The translations under genes and the position numbers were made by a program. The notes below the pieces were generated by a model. It was given only the letters and a program-made list of their open reading frames with translations. It was not told where the DNA came from and made no database searches. This document shows positions 19,052 through 29,676 of a stretch of DNA of 64,000 bases, piece after piece (the stretch's first letter is position 1; every line of letters starts with the position of its first letter). The DNA is from Herbaspirillum hiltneri N3 (GTDB lineage: Bacteria; Pseudomonadota; Gammaproteobacteria; Burkholderiales; Burkholderiaceae_D), in contig NZ_CP011409.1 in the NCBI RefSeq assembly GCF_001267925.1, forward strand, positions 4,650,001 through 4,714,000, written 5' to 3'.

Positions 19052-20227
19052 CTAGTTCATCACGTTCAATTCTTCAGTACGACGCGGCGGGTAGGTTTCC
19101 CAATGGTTGCAGCCCGGGCAGTGCCAATAGAATTGGCGCGCCTTGAAACCGCAATGGCTGCACTGGTAACGTGCCAGTTTTTGTGTATAGCTATGCACCA
19201 GCGTCTTCACTACCGAGAGTTCCGGGCGTATTTCCGCAGGCGCGTTCAGCATGCGCGCCTCGAGGAATTTATCAAGTCCCAGCAAGGTCGGCGTGCGGCG
19301 CAACTCGTCGCTGACCAGCTGATTGGCGGCTTCCACGCCTTCCAGTTCCAGCACCGCCTTGAACACCACTTCCAGCAAGTCGATCGACGACGCTTCAGCC
19401 AGATAGGAGCGCAGCAGATTCAGGCCTTCTTTCATGCGTCCCACCGCCTGATAGCCGTCAAGCAGGCGCTGCGCTACCAGCGCCGCATGCGGAACGCTTT
19501 GATGCTCGACGCGGCGCCAGGCCAGCAAAGCGGCTTCGACGTCGCCCTTGGCCAGATAGACATCGCCCAGCAGCATGGTCGCGCGCACGCTCTTGCGATC
19601 GGTTGCCAGCGCTTTTTCCAGCAAAGCCATGGCGGCGTCAGGATGGGTGTGCACCAGCTCATCTTCGGCCAGTTCGCAATAGAACTGCGCGATTTCCTTT
19701 TGCCGACCGCCGACGCCGGCTGCCTGCAAAGTTTCCGCCGCCTTGATGGCGCGCGCCCATTCCTTTTCGCGCTGGTAGATTTCCAGCAGCGCGCGCCCGG
19801 CCTGGGCGCCGTATTGGGTGTCGTTGAGCAGATGGAAGGTTTCCTCGGAACGATCCAGCAGACCGGCCTTGAGATAATCCTGACCGAGTTCGTACTGGGC
19901 GTGCGCCTTGTGCTCGGCCGGCAAATCGGGGCGCGCCAGCAGGTTCTGGTGAACCCGGATGGCGCGTTCGGTTTCGCCGCGCCGGCGGAACAGGTTGCCG
20001 AGGGCAAAATGCAGATCTACCGTTTCAGGATCAAGTTTGACGATTTCGATGAAAGCGTCGATCGCCTTGTCCGGTTGCTCGTTGAGCAGGAAATTCAAGC
20101 CCTTGAAATAGCCGCGCGGCAGCGTGCGCGATTCGGACAGCAACTGATTGATGTCGACGCGGGCCGCGATCCATCCCAATCCGAAAAAGACCGGGATGCC
20201 CAGCAACCACCAGAATTCAAATTCCAT
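19052..20227 (-). CDS. lapB: Lipopolysaccharide assembly protein LapB (YciM)
   Basis: A 391-residue inner-membrane-anchored cytoplasmic protein. It has an N-terminal transmembrane helix ([18 protein letters not shown]), several TPR units (for example [20 protein letters not shown]) and a C-terminal rubredoxin-type metal site with two CxxC pairs (CSHCGF and CPGCNHW). LapB is known to regulate LpxC turnover by FtsH and so LPS level. It is 12 bases after lapA and upstream of ugd/rfaE1. Confidence 0.95.
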   Translation of the reverse strand: MEFEFWWLLGIPVFFGLGWIAARVDINQLLSESRTLPRGYFKGLNFLLNEQPDKAIDAFIEIVKLDPETVDLHFALGNLFRRRGETERAIRVHQNLLARPDLPAEHKAHAQYELGQDYLKAGLLDRSEETFHLLNDTQYGAQAGRALLEIYQREKEWARAIKAAETLQAAGVGGRQKEIAQFYCELAEDELVHTHPDAAMALLEKALATDRKSVRATMLLGDVYLAKGDVEAALLAWRRVEHQSVPHAALVAQRLLDGYQAVGRMKEGLNLLRSYLAEASSIDLLEVVFKAVLELEGVEAANQLVSDELRRTPTLLGLDKFLEARMLNAPAEIRPELSVVKTLVHSYTQKLARYQCSHCGFKARQFYWHCPGCNHWETYPPRRTEELNVMN

Positions 20228-20239
20228 ATAAAACCGCGA

Positions 20240-20566
20240 TCAGATGAGGTGCTGCGGTGGAACCACGCTGTCCGGCTGCGGCGGCTGAGTCTGGGCCAGC
20301 AACTGGGCTTCGCGCTCCTTCTGCAGCACGGAAAGATTCTTCCTTTGCTTCGAGGCTTCGCGGCGATGGCGGAACACCAGCGGCGTCATCGCCAGCACGC
20401 CGAGAATGGCGCCCCCGACGAAGCACACCAGCAGCACCAGCACCAGCGGATCGGTGCGCTCATAGCCGAGGAAGAAATGCAGCGTGATTTCCTGCGTGTT
20501 CTTCAGCGCGAAGAAAAAGAAAAGGATGAACAGGATGGCCGCAATCAGTCTTGAAATTATCTTCAT
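20240..20566 (-). CDS. lapA: LapA family (DUF1049) membrane protein
   Basis: A 108-residue inner-membrane protein with two transmembrane helices (LIAAILFILFFFFALKN and VLVLLVCFVGGAILGVLA) and a charged coiled-coil-like tail, the LapA/DUF1049 layout. LapA partners LapB in LPS assembly control. The start MKIISRLIAA was selected because the family begins there; the frame stays open 45 codons further upstream across the ihfB terminator and is not credible. Confidence 0.92.
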   Translation of the reverse strand: MKIISRLIAAILFILFFFFALKNTQEITLHFFLGYERTDPLVLVLLVCFVGGAILGVLAMTPLVFRHRREASKQRKNLSVLQKEREAQLLAQTQPPQPDSVVPPQHLI

Positions 20567-20670
20567 GGCGCAAATCCTTTTTTCGATGTAGGGGCCGGCC
20601 CGCAGGCATGGCGACAGGGTACTGCTCAACCGCTCGCGCAAGAGGCGCGGCAGATGTGAAATTGTACGTG

Positions 20671-20698
20671 AAAAAAAACGGCATCCAAAGATGCCGTT
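20671..20698 (-). terminator. Rho-independent terminator downstream of ihfB
   Basis: A 9-bp stem AACGGCATC / GATGCCGTT with CAAA loop and eight T on the - strand, about 70 bases after the ihfB stop. It separates rpsA-ihfB from lapA-lapB, so lapAB should need its own promoter or read-through. Confidence 0.85.
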
Positions 20699-20767
20699 CA
20701 TTTTGTTAAGCGCTATTTACACTCGTAGCGCCCAACTGCTTCGCCGATACAGCGGCGAAGCCTCAAC

Positions 20768-21073
20768 TTAGTCTTCCTTGATGGGTTGCCCCACCATGGC
20801 GTCGACACGCTCCCGCAATTCCTTGCCGGGCTTGAAGTGGGGTACGCGCTTTTCCGGCACCATCACTTTATCGCCCGACTTGGGATTGCGACCGATGCGA
20901 GGCGGCCTGCGATTTAACGCAAAGCTGCCAAAACCGCGGATCTCGATGCGCTGGCCGGTTGCTAATGCATCAACCATGGCATCGAGAATGGTTTTGACCG
21001 CGTAATCCGCATCCTTGGCGACAAGTTGCGGATAACGCTCAGCCAGGCGAGCGATCAGCTCAGACTTGGTCAT
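20768..21073 (-). CDS. ihfB: Integration host factor subunit beta
   Basis: A 101-residue DNA-bending protein. [17 protein letters not shown] at the start and the DNA-binding arm [20 protein letters not shown] identify IhfB rather than HU. IHF forms an alpha/beta heterodimer and shapes promoters and recombination sites. It lies 13 bases after rpsA, the standard proteobacterial rpsA-ihfB arrangement. Confidence 0.97.
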   Translation of the reverse strand: MTKSELIARLAERYPQLVAKDADYAVKTILDAMVDALATGQRIEIRGFGSFALNRRPPRIGRNPKSGDKVMVPEKRVPHFKPGKELRERVDAMVGQPIKED

Positions 21074-21086
21074 TATGCTCGACTGA

Positions 21087-22802
21087 TCAGTTCTTGTTGT
21101 CGAGCTTTGCCTTCAGCAGTGCACCCAGGCTGGTAGTACCGGAAGCGGCGCTGGAGTCCGAAGACATCTTTTGCATTGCTTCCTGAGTCTCAGCGTTGTC
21201 CTTAGCCTTGATGGACAATTGGATGCTGCGTGCCTTGCGGTCGATGTTGATGACCAGCGCTTCAACGCTGTCGCCGACCTTCAGGTGGGTACCGGCATCT
21301 TCAACGCGATCGCGCGAGATTTCGGATGCACGCAGGTAGCCTTCGACTTCTTCCGACAACTGGATCACTGCGCCCTTAGGCTCGACCGACTTGACCGTAC
21401 CATTGACCAGTGCGCCCTTGTCGTTCATTGCAGCGAAGTTGTTGAACGGATCGCCTTCCAGTTGCTTGACGCCCAGGGAAACGCGCTCACGCTCGACGTC
21501 AATCGCCAGAACAACTGCTTCCAGTTCGTCGCCCTTCTTGAACTTGCGCACGGCTTCTTCGCCGGTTTCAGTCCAGGACAGGTCGGACAGGTGAACCAGA
21601 CCGTCGATGTTGCCGGTCAGGCCGATGAACACGCCGAAGTCAGTGATCGACTTGATGGCGCCCTTGACCTTGTCGCCCTTCTTGTGGGTGACCGCGAAAT
21701 CGTCCCATGGATTGGCCTTGCATTGCTTCATGCCCAGGCTGATACGGCGACGCTCTTCGTCGATTTCCAGAACCATGACTTCAACTTCGTCGCCCAGCTG
21801 AACAACCTTGTTAGGCGCGACGTTCTTGTTGGTCCAGTCCATTTCGGAAACGTGCACCAGGCCTTCGATACCTTGCTCGACTTCGACGAATGCGCCGTAG
21901 TCTGTCAGGTTGGTGACCTTACCGAACAGGCGTGTGCCTTGCGGGTAGCGACGGGACAGACCGGTCCATGGATCGTCGCCCAGTTGCTTGACGCCCAGCG
22001 AAACGCGGTTCTTCTCTTGATCGTACTTGAGGACCTTGGCAGTGATCTCTTGACCGACTGTAAGCACTTCCGACGGGTGACGCACACGACGCCATGCCAG
22101 ATCGGTGATGTGCAGCAGGCCGTCGATGCCACCCAGATCCACGAACGCGCCGTAGTCGGTGATGTTCTTGACGACGCCGGTAACCACGGTGCCTTCTTTC
22201 AGGGTTTCCATCAGCTTTTGACGCTCTTCGCCCATCGACGCTTCGATGACGGCGCGACGCGACAACACGACGTTGTTGCGCTTGCGATCCAGCTTGATGA
22301 CCTTGAATTCCAGGGTCTTGCCTTCGAAAGGCGTTGTGTCCTTGACCGGACGTGTATCCACCAGCGAGCCTGGCAGGAAGGCACGGATGCCGTTGGTCAG
22401 AACGGTCAGGCCGCCCTTGACCTTGCCATTGACAGTACCAACGACGATCTCGCCGGACTCCATCGCCTTTTCGAGCGAGAGCCACGATGCCAGACGCTTG
22501 GCCTTGTCACGCGACAGGATAGTGTCGCCGAAACCGTTTTCCAGCGATTCGATCGCGACGGAGATGAAATCGCCGACGTTGACTTCGAGTTCGCCGTTGT
22601 CATTTTTGAATTCTTCGATAGGAATGAAGGCTTCGGACTTCAGGCCGGCGTTGACGATAACGAAGTTATGGTCGAGGCGGACGACTTCAGCCGAAATGAC
22701 TTCACCAGAACGCATGTCTTGACGTGACAGCGATTCTTCAAACAGCGCTGCAAATGCATCAGCGCCAGCGGCTCCAGGAGCCAGGACAGTAGTGGTAGAC
22801 AT
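21087..22802 (-). CDS. rpsA: 30S ribosomal protein S1
   Basis: A 571-residue protein with six S1 RNA-binding repeats. Recognisable repeats include [40 protein letters not shown] and [20 protein letters not shown]. It binds mRNA leaders during translation initiation. The start [13 protein letters not shown] was taken; a 15-codon upstream extension is unlikely. The 175-base gap after cmk leaves room for a separate promoter or leader control and contains a GC-rich inverted repeat (CCCGCC/GGCGGG). Confidence 0.97.
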   Translation of the reverse strand: MSTTTVLAPGAAGADAFAALFEESLSRQDMRSGEVISAEVVRLDHNFVIVNAGLKSEAFIPIEEFKNDNGELEVNVGDFISVAIESLENGFGDTILSRDKAKRLASWLSLEKAMESGEIVVGTVNGKVKGGLTVLTNGIRAFLPGSLVDTRPVKDTTPFEGKTLEFKVIKLDRKRNNVVLSRRAVIEASMGEERQKLMETLKEGTVVTGVVKNITDYGAFVDLGGIDGLLHITDLAWRRVRHPSEVLTVGQEITAKVLKYDQEKNRVSLGVKQLGDDPWTGLSRRYPQGTRLFGKVTNLTDYGAFVEVEQGIEGLVHVSEMDWTNKNVAPNKVVQLGDEVEVMVLEIDEERRRISLGMKQCKANPWDDFAVTHKKGDKVKGAIKSITDFGVFIGLTGNIDGLVHLSDLSWTETGEEAVRKFKKGDELEAVVLAIDVERERVSLGVKQLEGDPFNNFAAMNDKGALVNGTVKSVEPKGAVIQLSEEVEGYLRASEISRDRVEDAGTHLKVGDSVEALVINIDRKARSIQLSIKAKDNAETQEAMQKMSSDSSAASGTTSLGALLKAKLDNKN

Positions 22803-22977
22803 AGAATTTAAGAAAGGTGTTGGCCAGTATCCGGTCGCAACTTGCATAAATCAGACTGCTGGAGATGCATGCAAAAGGCGATGAATAATGGGTTTAGGTT
22901 TATCAACACCCGCCGGACTTTGCATCAGGCGGGCACCAATGGCGTTACAGAAACAACAGACTACACTGCAACAAAAC

Positions 22978-23640
22978 TTATAAAGCCGCGTACCAGCTGA
23001 GTACCTGCCTGACAGCCTCATCGGCCGTCATCTCGGAAGTATCCAGTAGATAAGCACCCTCCGCCGGCTTGAGCGGGGCCGAGGCGCGATTCATATCGCG
23101 CGCATCGCGTTCCCGCAGGTCCTTGGAGAGGTCTTCCATATTAGCAGGAAAACCCTTGTCAATCAATTGCTTATAGCGTCTTTGCGCCCTCGCCTCGACG
23201 CTGGCGGTCAAAAACACCTTCAGGGGAGCATGCGGAAAGATTACCGTGCCCATGTCGCGACCATCCGCGACCAGGCCGGGCGCCTTGCGAAAACTCAATT
23301 GCAGGCCGTACAGCGCATGCCGCACTGTTGCCAGAACGGCAATTTTCGATGCCGTATTGCCCACTTCTTCGGCCCGGATGGCCTGGGAAACGTCTTCATT
23401 GGCCAGGAAGATATGGCCGCCGTCGAAATGGCAGTTGAGGTGCTCGGCGCTCTTGGCAAGACCGTGCTCGTCATTCATTGCGATGCCGCGGCGGATCGCC
23501 GACAACGCCGTCAGGCGGTACAAGGCACCCGAATCGAGATAATGGAAGCCCAGTTGCCGGGCGACCTTTTGTGCCACTGTACCCTTGCCCGATGCGGTCG
23601 GGCCGTCAATGGCGATGACGGGAATATTTGCCGCGTTCAT
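22978..23640 (-). CDS. cmk: Cytidylate kinase
   Basis: A 220-residue (d)CMP kinase that recycles pyrimidine nucleotides. The P-loop is [20 protein letters not shown] near residue 10, and the CMP-binding [12 protein letters not shown] and [15 protein letters not shown] motifs are intact. It lies between aroA and rpsA, the order widely conserved in proteobacteria. Confidence 0.97.
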   Translation of the reverse strand: MNAANIPVIAIDGPTASGKGTVAQKVARQLGFHYLDSGALYRLTALSAIRRGIAMNDEHGLAKSAEHLNCHFDGGHIFLANEDVSQAIRAEEVGNTASKIAVLATVRHALYGLQLSFRKAPGLVADGRDMGTVIFPHAPLKVFLTASVEARAQRRYKQLIDKGFPANMEDLSKDLRERDARDMNRASAPLKPAEGAYLLDTSEMTADEAVRQVLSWYAAL

Positions 23641-23674
23641 GGGAATCCCCGCTTGTTGGTCAATTCTTGATAAG

Positions 23675-25006
23675 TCAAATCAGTGTCTGTTCGGCAATAT
23701 GCTGAAACACCCGGAAATAGTCGGGGAAAGTCTTCGCCACGCACTTCGGATCATTGATGCGCACCTGCGTACCGCGGCGCGCAGTGCCGTCCAGCGATGC
23801 CAGCGAGAAACACATCGCCATGCGGTGGTCGTCATAGGTGTCGATGGTGGCCGGCGTCAGTTGTTGCGGCGGCGTCACGCTCAGGTAATCCGCCCCCTCT
23901 TCCACGGTCGCGCCGAGCTTACGCAGTTCGGTCGCCATCGCCGCCAGGCGGTCGGTCTCCTTGACGCGCCAGCTGGCGATGTTGCGCAGCACGCTGGTGC
24001 CTTCGGCGTACAACGCGGCAACCGCGATCGTCATGGCGGCGTCGGGAATATGGTTGAAATCGGTGTCGATGGCCTTCAGCACGCCGTTCGACGACGCTTC
24101 GATCCAGTTATCGCCCATGGTAATGGTCACACCCATCTGGCGCAGGGCTTCGACGAAGCGCACATCGCCCTGGATGCTGTCGCGGCCGACGCCTTCCACG
24201 CGGATCGGACCGCCGGCAATGGCGCCTGCCGCCAGGAAATACGAGGCGGAGGAGGCATCGCCTTCGACATGAATGGCGCCGGGACTTTGATAGTGCTGGC
24301 CGGCTGCCACCGTGAAGGACTGCCAGCCGTCACGCTGGACATCCACGCCGAAGCGGCGCATCAGGTTCAGTGTGATCTCGATGTACGGCTTGGAGATCAA
24401 CTCGCCGATCACCTCGATGGTCATCGGCTCGTCCCTGGCCATCAGCGGCGCCGCCATCAGCAAGGCCGTCAGGAACTGGCTGGAGACATTGCCGCGCACT
24501 TTCATGCGGTGCGCATTGAGCATGCCGCGACGGATATGCAGTGGCGGATAGCCGGGATTGCCGGTGTACTCGATGCGCATGCCGACGTCATTGAGCGCGT
24601 CGACCAGATCGCCGATCGGCCGCTCATGCATGCGCGGCACGCCATGCAGCGTGTAATCGCCGCCGATCACGGCCAGCGCCGCCGTCAGCGGACGGATGGC
24701 AGTACCGGCGTTGCCCATGAAGAGATCGGCCTGGTGCACCGGCAGCACGCCATCGACGCCGTGCACGATGTAATCCTGGGTGCCGTCGACCTGCTCCCAT
24801 TTGACGCCGAGTTGCTGCAAGGCCATCAGCATCACCAGCGTATCGTCGGAGGCCAGCAAGTCCATGATCTTGGTGGTGCCGCGCGACAAGGCCGCCAGCA
24901 GCAGGATGCGGTTGGAGATGCTTTTGGAGCCGGGCAGTTTGACCGTGCCCTGGACATGCGCCACCGGATTGAGGTCGATATGACGTGGATAGGAAGCTGG
25001 CTTCAT
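23675..25006 (-). CDS. aroA: 3-phosphoshikimate 1-carboxyvinyltransferase (EPSP synthase)
   Basis: The sixth shikimate-pathway step, joining shikimate 3-phosphate and PEP; the 443-residue length is typical. Motifs: [18 protein letters not shown], the PEP-site [33 protein letters not shown] and [23 protein letters not shown] matches the glyphosate-sensitive class I form (Gly and Pro of that loop retained). The start MKPASYPRH was chosen; an open extension of 44 codons upstream overlaps tyrA and is not homologous. Confidence 0.96.
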   Translation of the reverse strand: MKPASYPRHIDLNPVAHVQGTVKLPGSKSISNRILLLAALSRGTTKIMDLLASDDTLVMLMALQQLGVKWEQVDGTQDYIVHGVDGVLPVHQADLFMGNAGTAIRPLTAALAVIGGDYTLHGVPRMHERPIGDLVDALNDVGMRIEYTGNPGYPPLHIRRGMLNAHRMKVRGNVSSQFLTALLMAAPLMARDEPMTIEVIGELISKPYIEITLNLMRRFGVDVQRDGWQSFTVAAGQHYQSPGAIHVEGDASSASYFLAAGAIAGGPIRVEGVGRDSIQGDVRFVEALRQMGVTITMGDNWIEASSNGVLKAIDTDFNHIPDAAMTIAVAALYAEGTSVLRNIASWRVKETDRLAAMATELRKLGATVEEGADYLSVTPPQQLTPATIDTYDDHRMAMCFSLASLDGTARRGTQVRINDPKCVAKTFPDYFRVFQHIAEQTLI

Positions 25007-25083
25007 CGGAAATAGTTGTCTGTGGTGGTTCTGGAATCGTTCTGAAAATCGGGGAAACAGGCGTGCAAAACGGCAATCCGCGC

Positions 25084-25980
25084 TCAGTCGCCGCCCTCTT
25101 TGCTCTGCCGTTCGGCAGTTTCGATCGCGGCAGTCCAATTGTGCCGCGCCTGCTGGGCATTCGCGTAAATTTTTTCCAGACCGTCGCTGTCGCGCTCGAC
25201 CAGCATCTTGCGCATGCGTATCAGCTGCACCAGATACGCGTCCAGCTCATGCAGCAACGCGGCGCGATTGGCCAGCGAAATATCGCGCCACATTTCAGGC
25301 GACGAACCGGCAATGCGCGTGAAATCTCGGAAGCCGCTCGCAGCGTACTGAAACAGAATCGGCGCATGCGGCTTGGAGGCGATATCGTCGACCAGCGCAT
25401 ACGCCAGCAGGTGCGGCAAATGGCTGACGGAGGCAAATACCGCGTCGTGTTCTTGCGGGCTGAGGCGATGGATGACTGCACCGCAGGCCTGCCAGGCTTG
25501 CGCCACGCGTTCGACGTCTTGTTCGGAATTCTCATCGAGCGCCGTGATGACGGTCTTCTTGCCGACGTACAAATCGGCCAGCGCCGCATCGGGACCGTTC
25601 TGCTCGCGTCCTGCAATCGGATGGCCGGGCACGAATTGCCCGATCTTGTCGCCCAGCGCCGCGCGCGCAGCCGCCACCACGTCGGCCTTGGTGCTGCCGG
25701 CATCGGTCACCACGGTGCCGGCTTGCAGATGCGGCGCAATGCTCGACAGGATGACGCCTGTCTGCGCCACCGGCGCCGCCAGCAAGATCAGATCCGCACC
25801 CTGCACCGCATCGGAGACCGACGTGCTTGCTTCGTCAATGATACCCAGTTCTTTCGCACGCAATAGCGATGTTTCGCTGCGGCCGACGCCGACCACATGA
25901 GCAGCCGCACCGGCTTTTTTCAGCGCCAGCGCAAACGAACCGCCGATCAGGCCGACGCCGAAGACAACAATTTTCTTCAC
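25084..25980 (-). CDS. tyrA: Prephenate dehydrogenase (TyrA family)
   Basis: A 298-residue NAD(P)-dependent enzyme of tyrosine synthesis, monofunctional with no chorismate mutase domain. The N-terminal nucleotide-binding motif is [19 protein letters not shown], followed by [11 protein letters not shown] and the substrate-site [14 protein letters not shown]. It could also use arogenate. The start codon is GTG. It lies between hisC and aroA within the aromatic operon, 12 bases after the hisC stop. Confidence 0.94.
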   Translation of the reverse strand: MKKIVVFGVGLIGGSFALALKKAGAAAHVVGVGRSETSLLRAKELGIIDEASTSVSDAVQGADLILLAAPVAQTGVILSSIAPHLQAGTVVTDAGSTKADVVAAARAALGDKIGQFVPGHPIAGREQNGPDAALADLYVGKKTVITALDENSEQDVERVAQAWQACGAVIHRLSPQEHDAVFASVSHLPHLLAYALVDDIASKPHAPILFQYAASGFRDFTRIAGSSPEMWRDISLANRAALLHELDAYLVQLIRMRKMLVERDSDGLEKIYANAQQARHNWTAAIETAERQSKEGGD

Positions 25981-25992
25981 TATGTGCCGCCT

Positions 25993-27099
25993 TCAGCCCA
26001 GGATGGTTTTCAGCGCGGCGATGAACGCAGCGTTTTCTTCCGGCAAACCGACCGTGACACGCAACCATTGCGGCAAGCCGTAGTTGCCGACCGGACGTAC
26101 GATGATGCCCTTCCTGAGCAGCGCGAGATTGACGCGCGCGCCAGCGCCGTCATCGTCGCCGACCTTGACCAGCACGAAGTTGCCGTAGGACGGCACGTAG
26201 GTAAGGCCGAGCGAGTCGAACGCCTGGATCAATTGCTTGTAGCCCTGAGCATTGACCTCGGCGCTCTTTTGCAGGAAAGCCTTGTCGGTAAGTGCGGCAA
26301 CTGCTGCAGCCTGGGCCAGAGAATTGACGTTGAATGGCTGGCGAATGCGATTGAGCAGATCGGTCACACCCGGTTGTCCGATCGCGAAACCGACACGCAG
26401 ACCGGCCAGGCCGTAGGCCTTGGACATGGTGCGCGAGACGATCAGATTCGGGAAAGTGCGCACCCAGTCGGTCGATTCGTATTGCAGATCGGCCGACAGG
26501 TATTCGTTGTAAGCCTCGTCGATGACCACCACCACGTGCTGCGGCACCGCCTTGAGGAATGCCTCCAGCTCGGCCGCCGGCAGGAAAGTCCCGGTCGGAT
26601 TGTTCGGATTGGCGATGAACACCAGGCGCGTGTCGTCGGCAATCGCCGCCGCCATGGCCTGCAGGTCGTGGCCGAAATCCTTGGCCTTGACTTCGATGGC
26701 GCGCGCGCCGACCGCTTGCGTAGCCAGGGCGTAGACCAGGAAACCGTATTGCGCATACACCACCGATTGCTTCGGCTGCACGAAGGCGTGCGCCGCCAGT
26801 TCGAGAATGTCGTTGCTGCCGTTGCCCAGCGTGATCCAGTCCTGCGGCACGCCGTACTTGGCGCTGATCGCGGCCTTCAGGTCGAAACCGTTGGCGTCGG
26901 GATAACGGCCGATGTCGGCCACCGCCTGCTGCATCGCCAGCCGTGCCGATTCCGGCATGCCGAGCGGATTTTCGTTGGATGCGAGCTTGATGATCTTGCT
27001 TTCATCAAGCCCGAATTCGCGGGCGACCTCGGCAATGGGCTTGCCCGCCTGGTAAGGCGCCAGCGCGCGCACGTATTCCGGACCTAATGATGTGGACAT
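25993..27099 (-). CDS. hisC: Histidinol-phosphate/aromatic aminotransferase
   Basis: A 368-residue PLP aminotransferase of class I/II. SNENPLGMPESARLAM opens the homology, IANPNNPTGTFLP is the family motif and the PLP lysine is K227 in SRTMSKAYGLAGLRVG. The HisC fold works on imidazole-acetol phosphate, but its place between pheA and tyrA suggests it may also, or mainly, transaminate phenylpyruvate and 4-hydroxyphenylpyruvate, as HisC2-type enzymes do. Function within that pair is inferred. Confidence 0.92.
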   Translation of the reverse strand: MSTSLGPEYVRALAPYQAGKPIAEVAREFGLDESKIIKLASNENPLGMPESARLAMQQAVADIGRYPDANGFDLKAAISAKYGVPQDWITLGNGSNDILELAAHAFVQPKQSVVYAQYGFLVYALATQAVGARAIEVKAKDFGHDLQAMAAAIADDTRLVFIANPNNPTGTFLPAAELEAFLKAVPQHVVVVIDEAYNEYLSADLQYESTDWVRTFPNLIVSRTMSKAYGLAGLRVGFAIGQPGVTDLLNRIRQPFNVNSLAQAAAVAALTDKAFLQKSAEVNAQGYKQLIQAFDSLGLTYVPSYGNFVLVKVGDDDGAGARVNLALLRKGIIVRPVGNYGLPQWLRVTVGLPEENAAFIAALKTILG

Positions 27100-27117
27100 G
27101 ATGAACCTTCTAATGAT

Positions 27118-28191
27118 TTATACGGTAAAAGGGTAAGAGCCGAGCAGCTTGAAGAACGCCGCGTTCTCCTTGAGCTCGGCCAGCGCCTTGGCGACTTTGT
27201 CGTCTTGCTCGTGACCTTCCAGGTCGACGTAGAAATAGTATTCCCACGCCCCCATGCGCGCCGGACGCGACTCGAAGCGCGTCATCGACACGCCATGCCT
27301 GGCCAGCGGCGCCAGCAGGTTGTAGACAGCGCCGGCCTTGTTCGGCACGGATAGCACGATGGAGGTCTGATCGCGACCGGACGGCGCGGTTTGCAGACGG
27401 CCGATGACGGCAAAGCGCGTGCGGTTGTGCGGATCGTCCTGGATGTGCGCATTGACGGTTTGCAGACCGTATTTCTGCCCGGCGATTTCACCGGCGATGG
27501 CGGCCACCGTAGTATCTTCGCCGGCGATGCGTGCAGCTTCGGCGTTGGACGCCACGGCCTGGCGTTCGATACCCGGATAGTTCTGGTTCAGCCACGCATT
27601 GCATTGCGCCAGCGCCTGCGAATGCGCGCAAATGCGCGTCACGCCTTGCATGCCGCCGACCTTGGTCATCAGGCTGTGATGCACGGGAATCGAAATCTCG
27701 CCGCTGATGCGCAACGTGGTCTGCAGCAGCAGATCAAGCGTACGGTTGATCACGCCTTCGGAAGAATTCTCGATCGGCACCACGCCGAAATCGGCGGTGC
27801 CGGCTTCTGCATCGCGGAAGACCTCGTCGATCGAAACGCACGGCAAGCCTTCGACGGCATGGCCGAACTGCTGGTACACGGCTTGTTCGCTGAAGGTGCC
27901 TTCGGGACCGAGATAGGCCACCACGACGCGTTTTTCCAGCGCGCGGCAGGCCGACATGACTTCACGGAAAATCGTCTGGATGTCGCTGCCCAGCAGCGGC
28001 CCCGGGTTGCGCTCGGCGGCCTTGCGCAGCACTTGCGCTTCACGCTCGGGACGGAACACCGGCGCGTTGGTCTCGGCCTTGACGTGCCCGACTTCCTGCG
28101 CGACGCGTGCGCGCTGGTTCAGCAAATCAAGGATTTGCGCGTCGATGGCGTCGATCTTCTGACGCAAGGGCAAGAGTTTATCGTCACTCAT
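27118..28191 (-). CDS. pheA: Bifunctional chorismate mutase / prephenate dehydratase
   Basis: The 357-residue P-protein of phenylalanine synthesis. The N-terminal AroQ mutase is LRQKIDAIDAQILDLLNQRA; the dehydratase domain starts YLGPEGTFSEQAVYQQFG; the C-terminal ACT regulatory domain holds the phenylalanine-binding ESRP in SMTRFESRPARMGAWEY. Retention of the ACT domain implies phenylalanine feedback. It lies between serC and hisC. Confidence 0.96.
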   Translation of the reverse strand: MSDDKLLPLRQKIDAIDAQILDLLNQRARVAQEVGHVKAETNAPVFRPEREAQVLRKAAERNPGPLLGSDIQTIFREVMSACRALEKRVVVAYLGPEGTFSEQAVYQQFGHAVEGLPCVSIDEVFRDAEAGTADFGVVPIENSSEGVINRTLDLLLQTTLRISGEISIPVHHSLMTKVGGMQGVTRICAHSQALAQCNAWLNQNYPGIERQAVASNAEAARIAGEDTTVAAIAGEIAGQKYGLQTVNAHIQDDPHNRTRFAVIGRLQTAPSGRDQTSIVLSVPNKAGAVYNLLAPLARHGVSMTRFESRPARMGAWEYYFYVDLEGHEQDDKVAKALAELKENAAFFKLLGSYPFTV

Positions 28192-28237
28192 TGTGGTCTT
28201 TCTTGTTCAATCTGTTTCGGCTGGCTGCAAATACATA

Positions 28238-28270
28238 GCAAGTAACTGGCAAGTAATTGGCAAGTGAACG
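28238..28270. repeat. Three tandem 11-bp repeats between serC and pheA
   Basis: Units GCAAGTAACTG, GCAAGTAATTG and GCAAGTGAACG follow each other without spacers in the 203-base serC-pheA gap. Probably a small tandem duplication; a regulatory role is possible but unproven. Confidence 0.6.
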
Positions 28271-28394
28271 CGGCCAGCCCAAGCTCGATTGAACGGGTGC
28301 TGCAAAGCAAAAGCTGGCCAGGCGCAGCGTCGCAGACAGTGCGTTAGCACGGCAAGACGTTGCGACAACGCCAGATTTGTTTTGCAGCAGCCGT

Positions 28395-29492
28395 TCAGTG
28401 TGTGCGTTCGAAGTGGCGGAGGTACTCCACCAGTGCTTCGACGCCTTCTATCGGCATCGCGTTATAGATCGATGCGCGCATGCCGCCGACCGACTTGTGG
28501 CCTTTCAGCTGCAGCAGGCCGCGCTCTTTGGCGCCGGCCAGGAATGTCTCGTTCAATGTTTCGTCATGCAGGAAAAACGGCGCGTTCATGCGTGAACGGC
28601 AGTCCTTCGCAATCCGCGTTGTATAAAATTCGGTGCTGTCGAGATAGTCGTACAGCAGCTTTGCCTTGGCGATATTGCGGCGTTCCATTTCAGCTACGCC
28701 ACCCTGGCGCTTGAGCCACTGGAACACCAGGCCGGCGATATAGATCGCGTAAGTCGGCGGCGTGTTGTACATGGAATCGTTGTCGGCGACGGTCTTCCAG
28801 TCGAAGGCCGACGGACAGATCGGCAAGGCGTGGCCGAGCAGGTCTTCGCGCACGATGACGATGGTCAGGCCGGCCGGGCCGATGTTCTTTTGCGCGCCGC
28901 CATAGATGACGCCATATTTGGAGACATCGACCGCGCGCGACAGAATATGCGACGACATGTCGGCCACGATGGGGGCGTTGTCGGTGTCGGCGGCGACGTC
29001 GGGCGTGAACTGGTATTCAACGCCGTCGATGGTTTCATTGGTGCACAGATGGACATAAGCTGCGTCGCGCGACAGCTTCCATGTGTCGCGTGCCGGGATG
29101 CGGGCAAATTTTTCGGCTTCCGACGAGGCGGCGACGTTGACTTCGCAATAGCGCCGCGCTTCCTTGATCGACTTGGTCGACCATGAACCGGTGTTGATGT
29201 AGTCCGCCACGCCCGCGCCTTTGCCGCGCAGGCCCGCGAGATTCATCGGGATGATGGCGTTTTCGGCGATGGCGCCGCCTTGCAGGAACAGGATCTTGTA
29301 GTTGGTCGGCACCGCAAACAGCTCGCGCATGTCGCGCAAGGCCGCCTCGATGATCGACATGTATTCCTTGCCGCGATGACTCATTTCCATCACGGACATG
29401 CCGCTGCCGTGCCAGTCCAGCATTTCGTCAGCTGCTTGCTGCAACACTTCTTTCGGCAATACGGCCGGACCGGCGGAAAAATTGTAGACCAT
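28395..29492 (-). CDS. serC: Phosphoserine aminotransferase
   Basis: A 365-residue class V PLP aminotransferase for serine synthesis (and 4-phosphohydroxythreonine for PLP). It begins [17 protein letters not shown]; the PLP lysine is K202 in [14 protein letters not shown]. It follows gyrA across a terminator and precedes pheA, the classical serC-aro linkage. Confidence 0.97.
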   Translation of the reverse strand: MVYNFSAGPAVLPKEVLQQAADEMLDWHGSGMSVMEMSHRGKEYMSIIEAALRDMRELFAVPTNYKILFLQGGAIAENAIIPMNLAGLRGKGAGVADYINTGSWSTKSIKEARRYCEVNVAASSEAEKFARIPARDTWKLSRDAAYVHLCTNETIDGVEYQFTPDVAADTDNAPIVADMSSHILSRAVDVSKYGVIYGGAQKNIGPAGLTIVIVREDLLGHALPICPSAFDWKTVADNDSMYNTPPTYAIYIAGLVFQWLKRQGGVAEMERRNIAKAKLLYDYLDSTEFYTTRIAKDCRSRMNAPFFLHDETLNETFLAGAKERGLLQLKGHKSVGGMRASIYNAMPIEGVEALVEYLRHFERTH

Positions 29493-29633
29493 GATCTAGG
29501 GTAAAAATAAAGAAAAACAAAGCAACGATGAAGCAACAATACAAGAGCACGAACAGGAAAGACAGGAACAGAAGACCGGACAAACAGGCAGAACAACCGG
29601 CAGACCAGTTGGCGAAACAAACGCTGCAGGATG

Positions 29634-29662
29634 AAAATGACCGGCCATCAGCCGGTCATTTT
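29634..29662 (-). terminator. Rho-independent terminator of gyrA
   Basis: A 12-bp stem AAAATGACCGGC / GCCGGTCATTTT with a CATCA loop sits just after the gyrA stop on the - strand and ends in T residues, so serC probably has its own promoter in the following 140 bases. Confidence 0.75.
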
Positions 29663-29676
29663 CTGCTTAACCCGGC

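Noticed and set aside
23675..25006. Glyphosate-insensitive (class II) EPSP synthase
   Set aside because: The NAGTAIRP loop and overall motifs match class I sensitive enzymes; no class II signatures seen.
28238..28270. Mini CRISPR array
   Set aside because: Repeats are 11 bp, directly abutting and imperfect, with no spacers and no cas genes.
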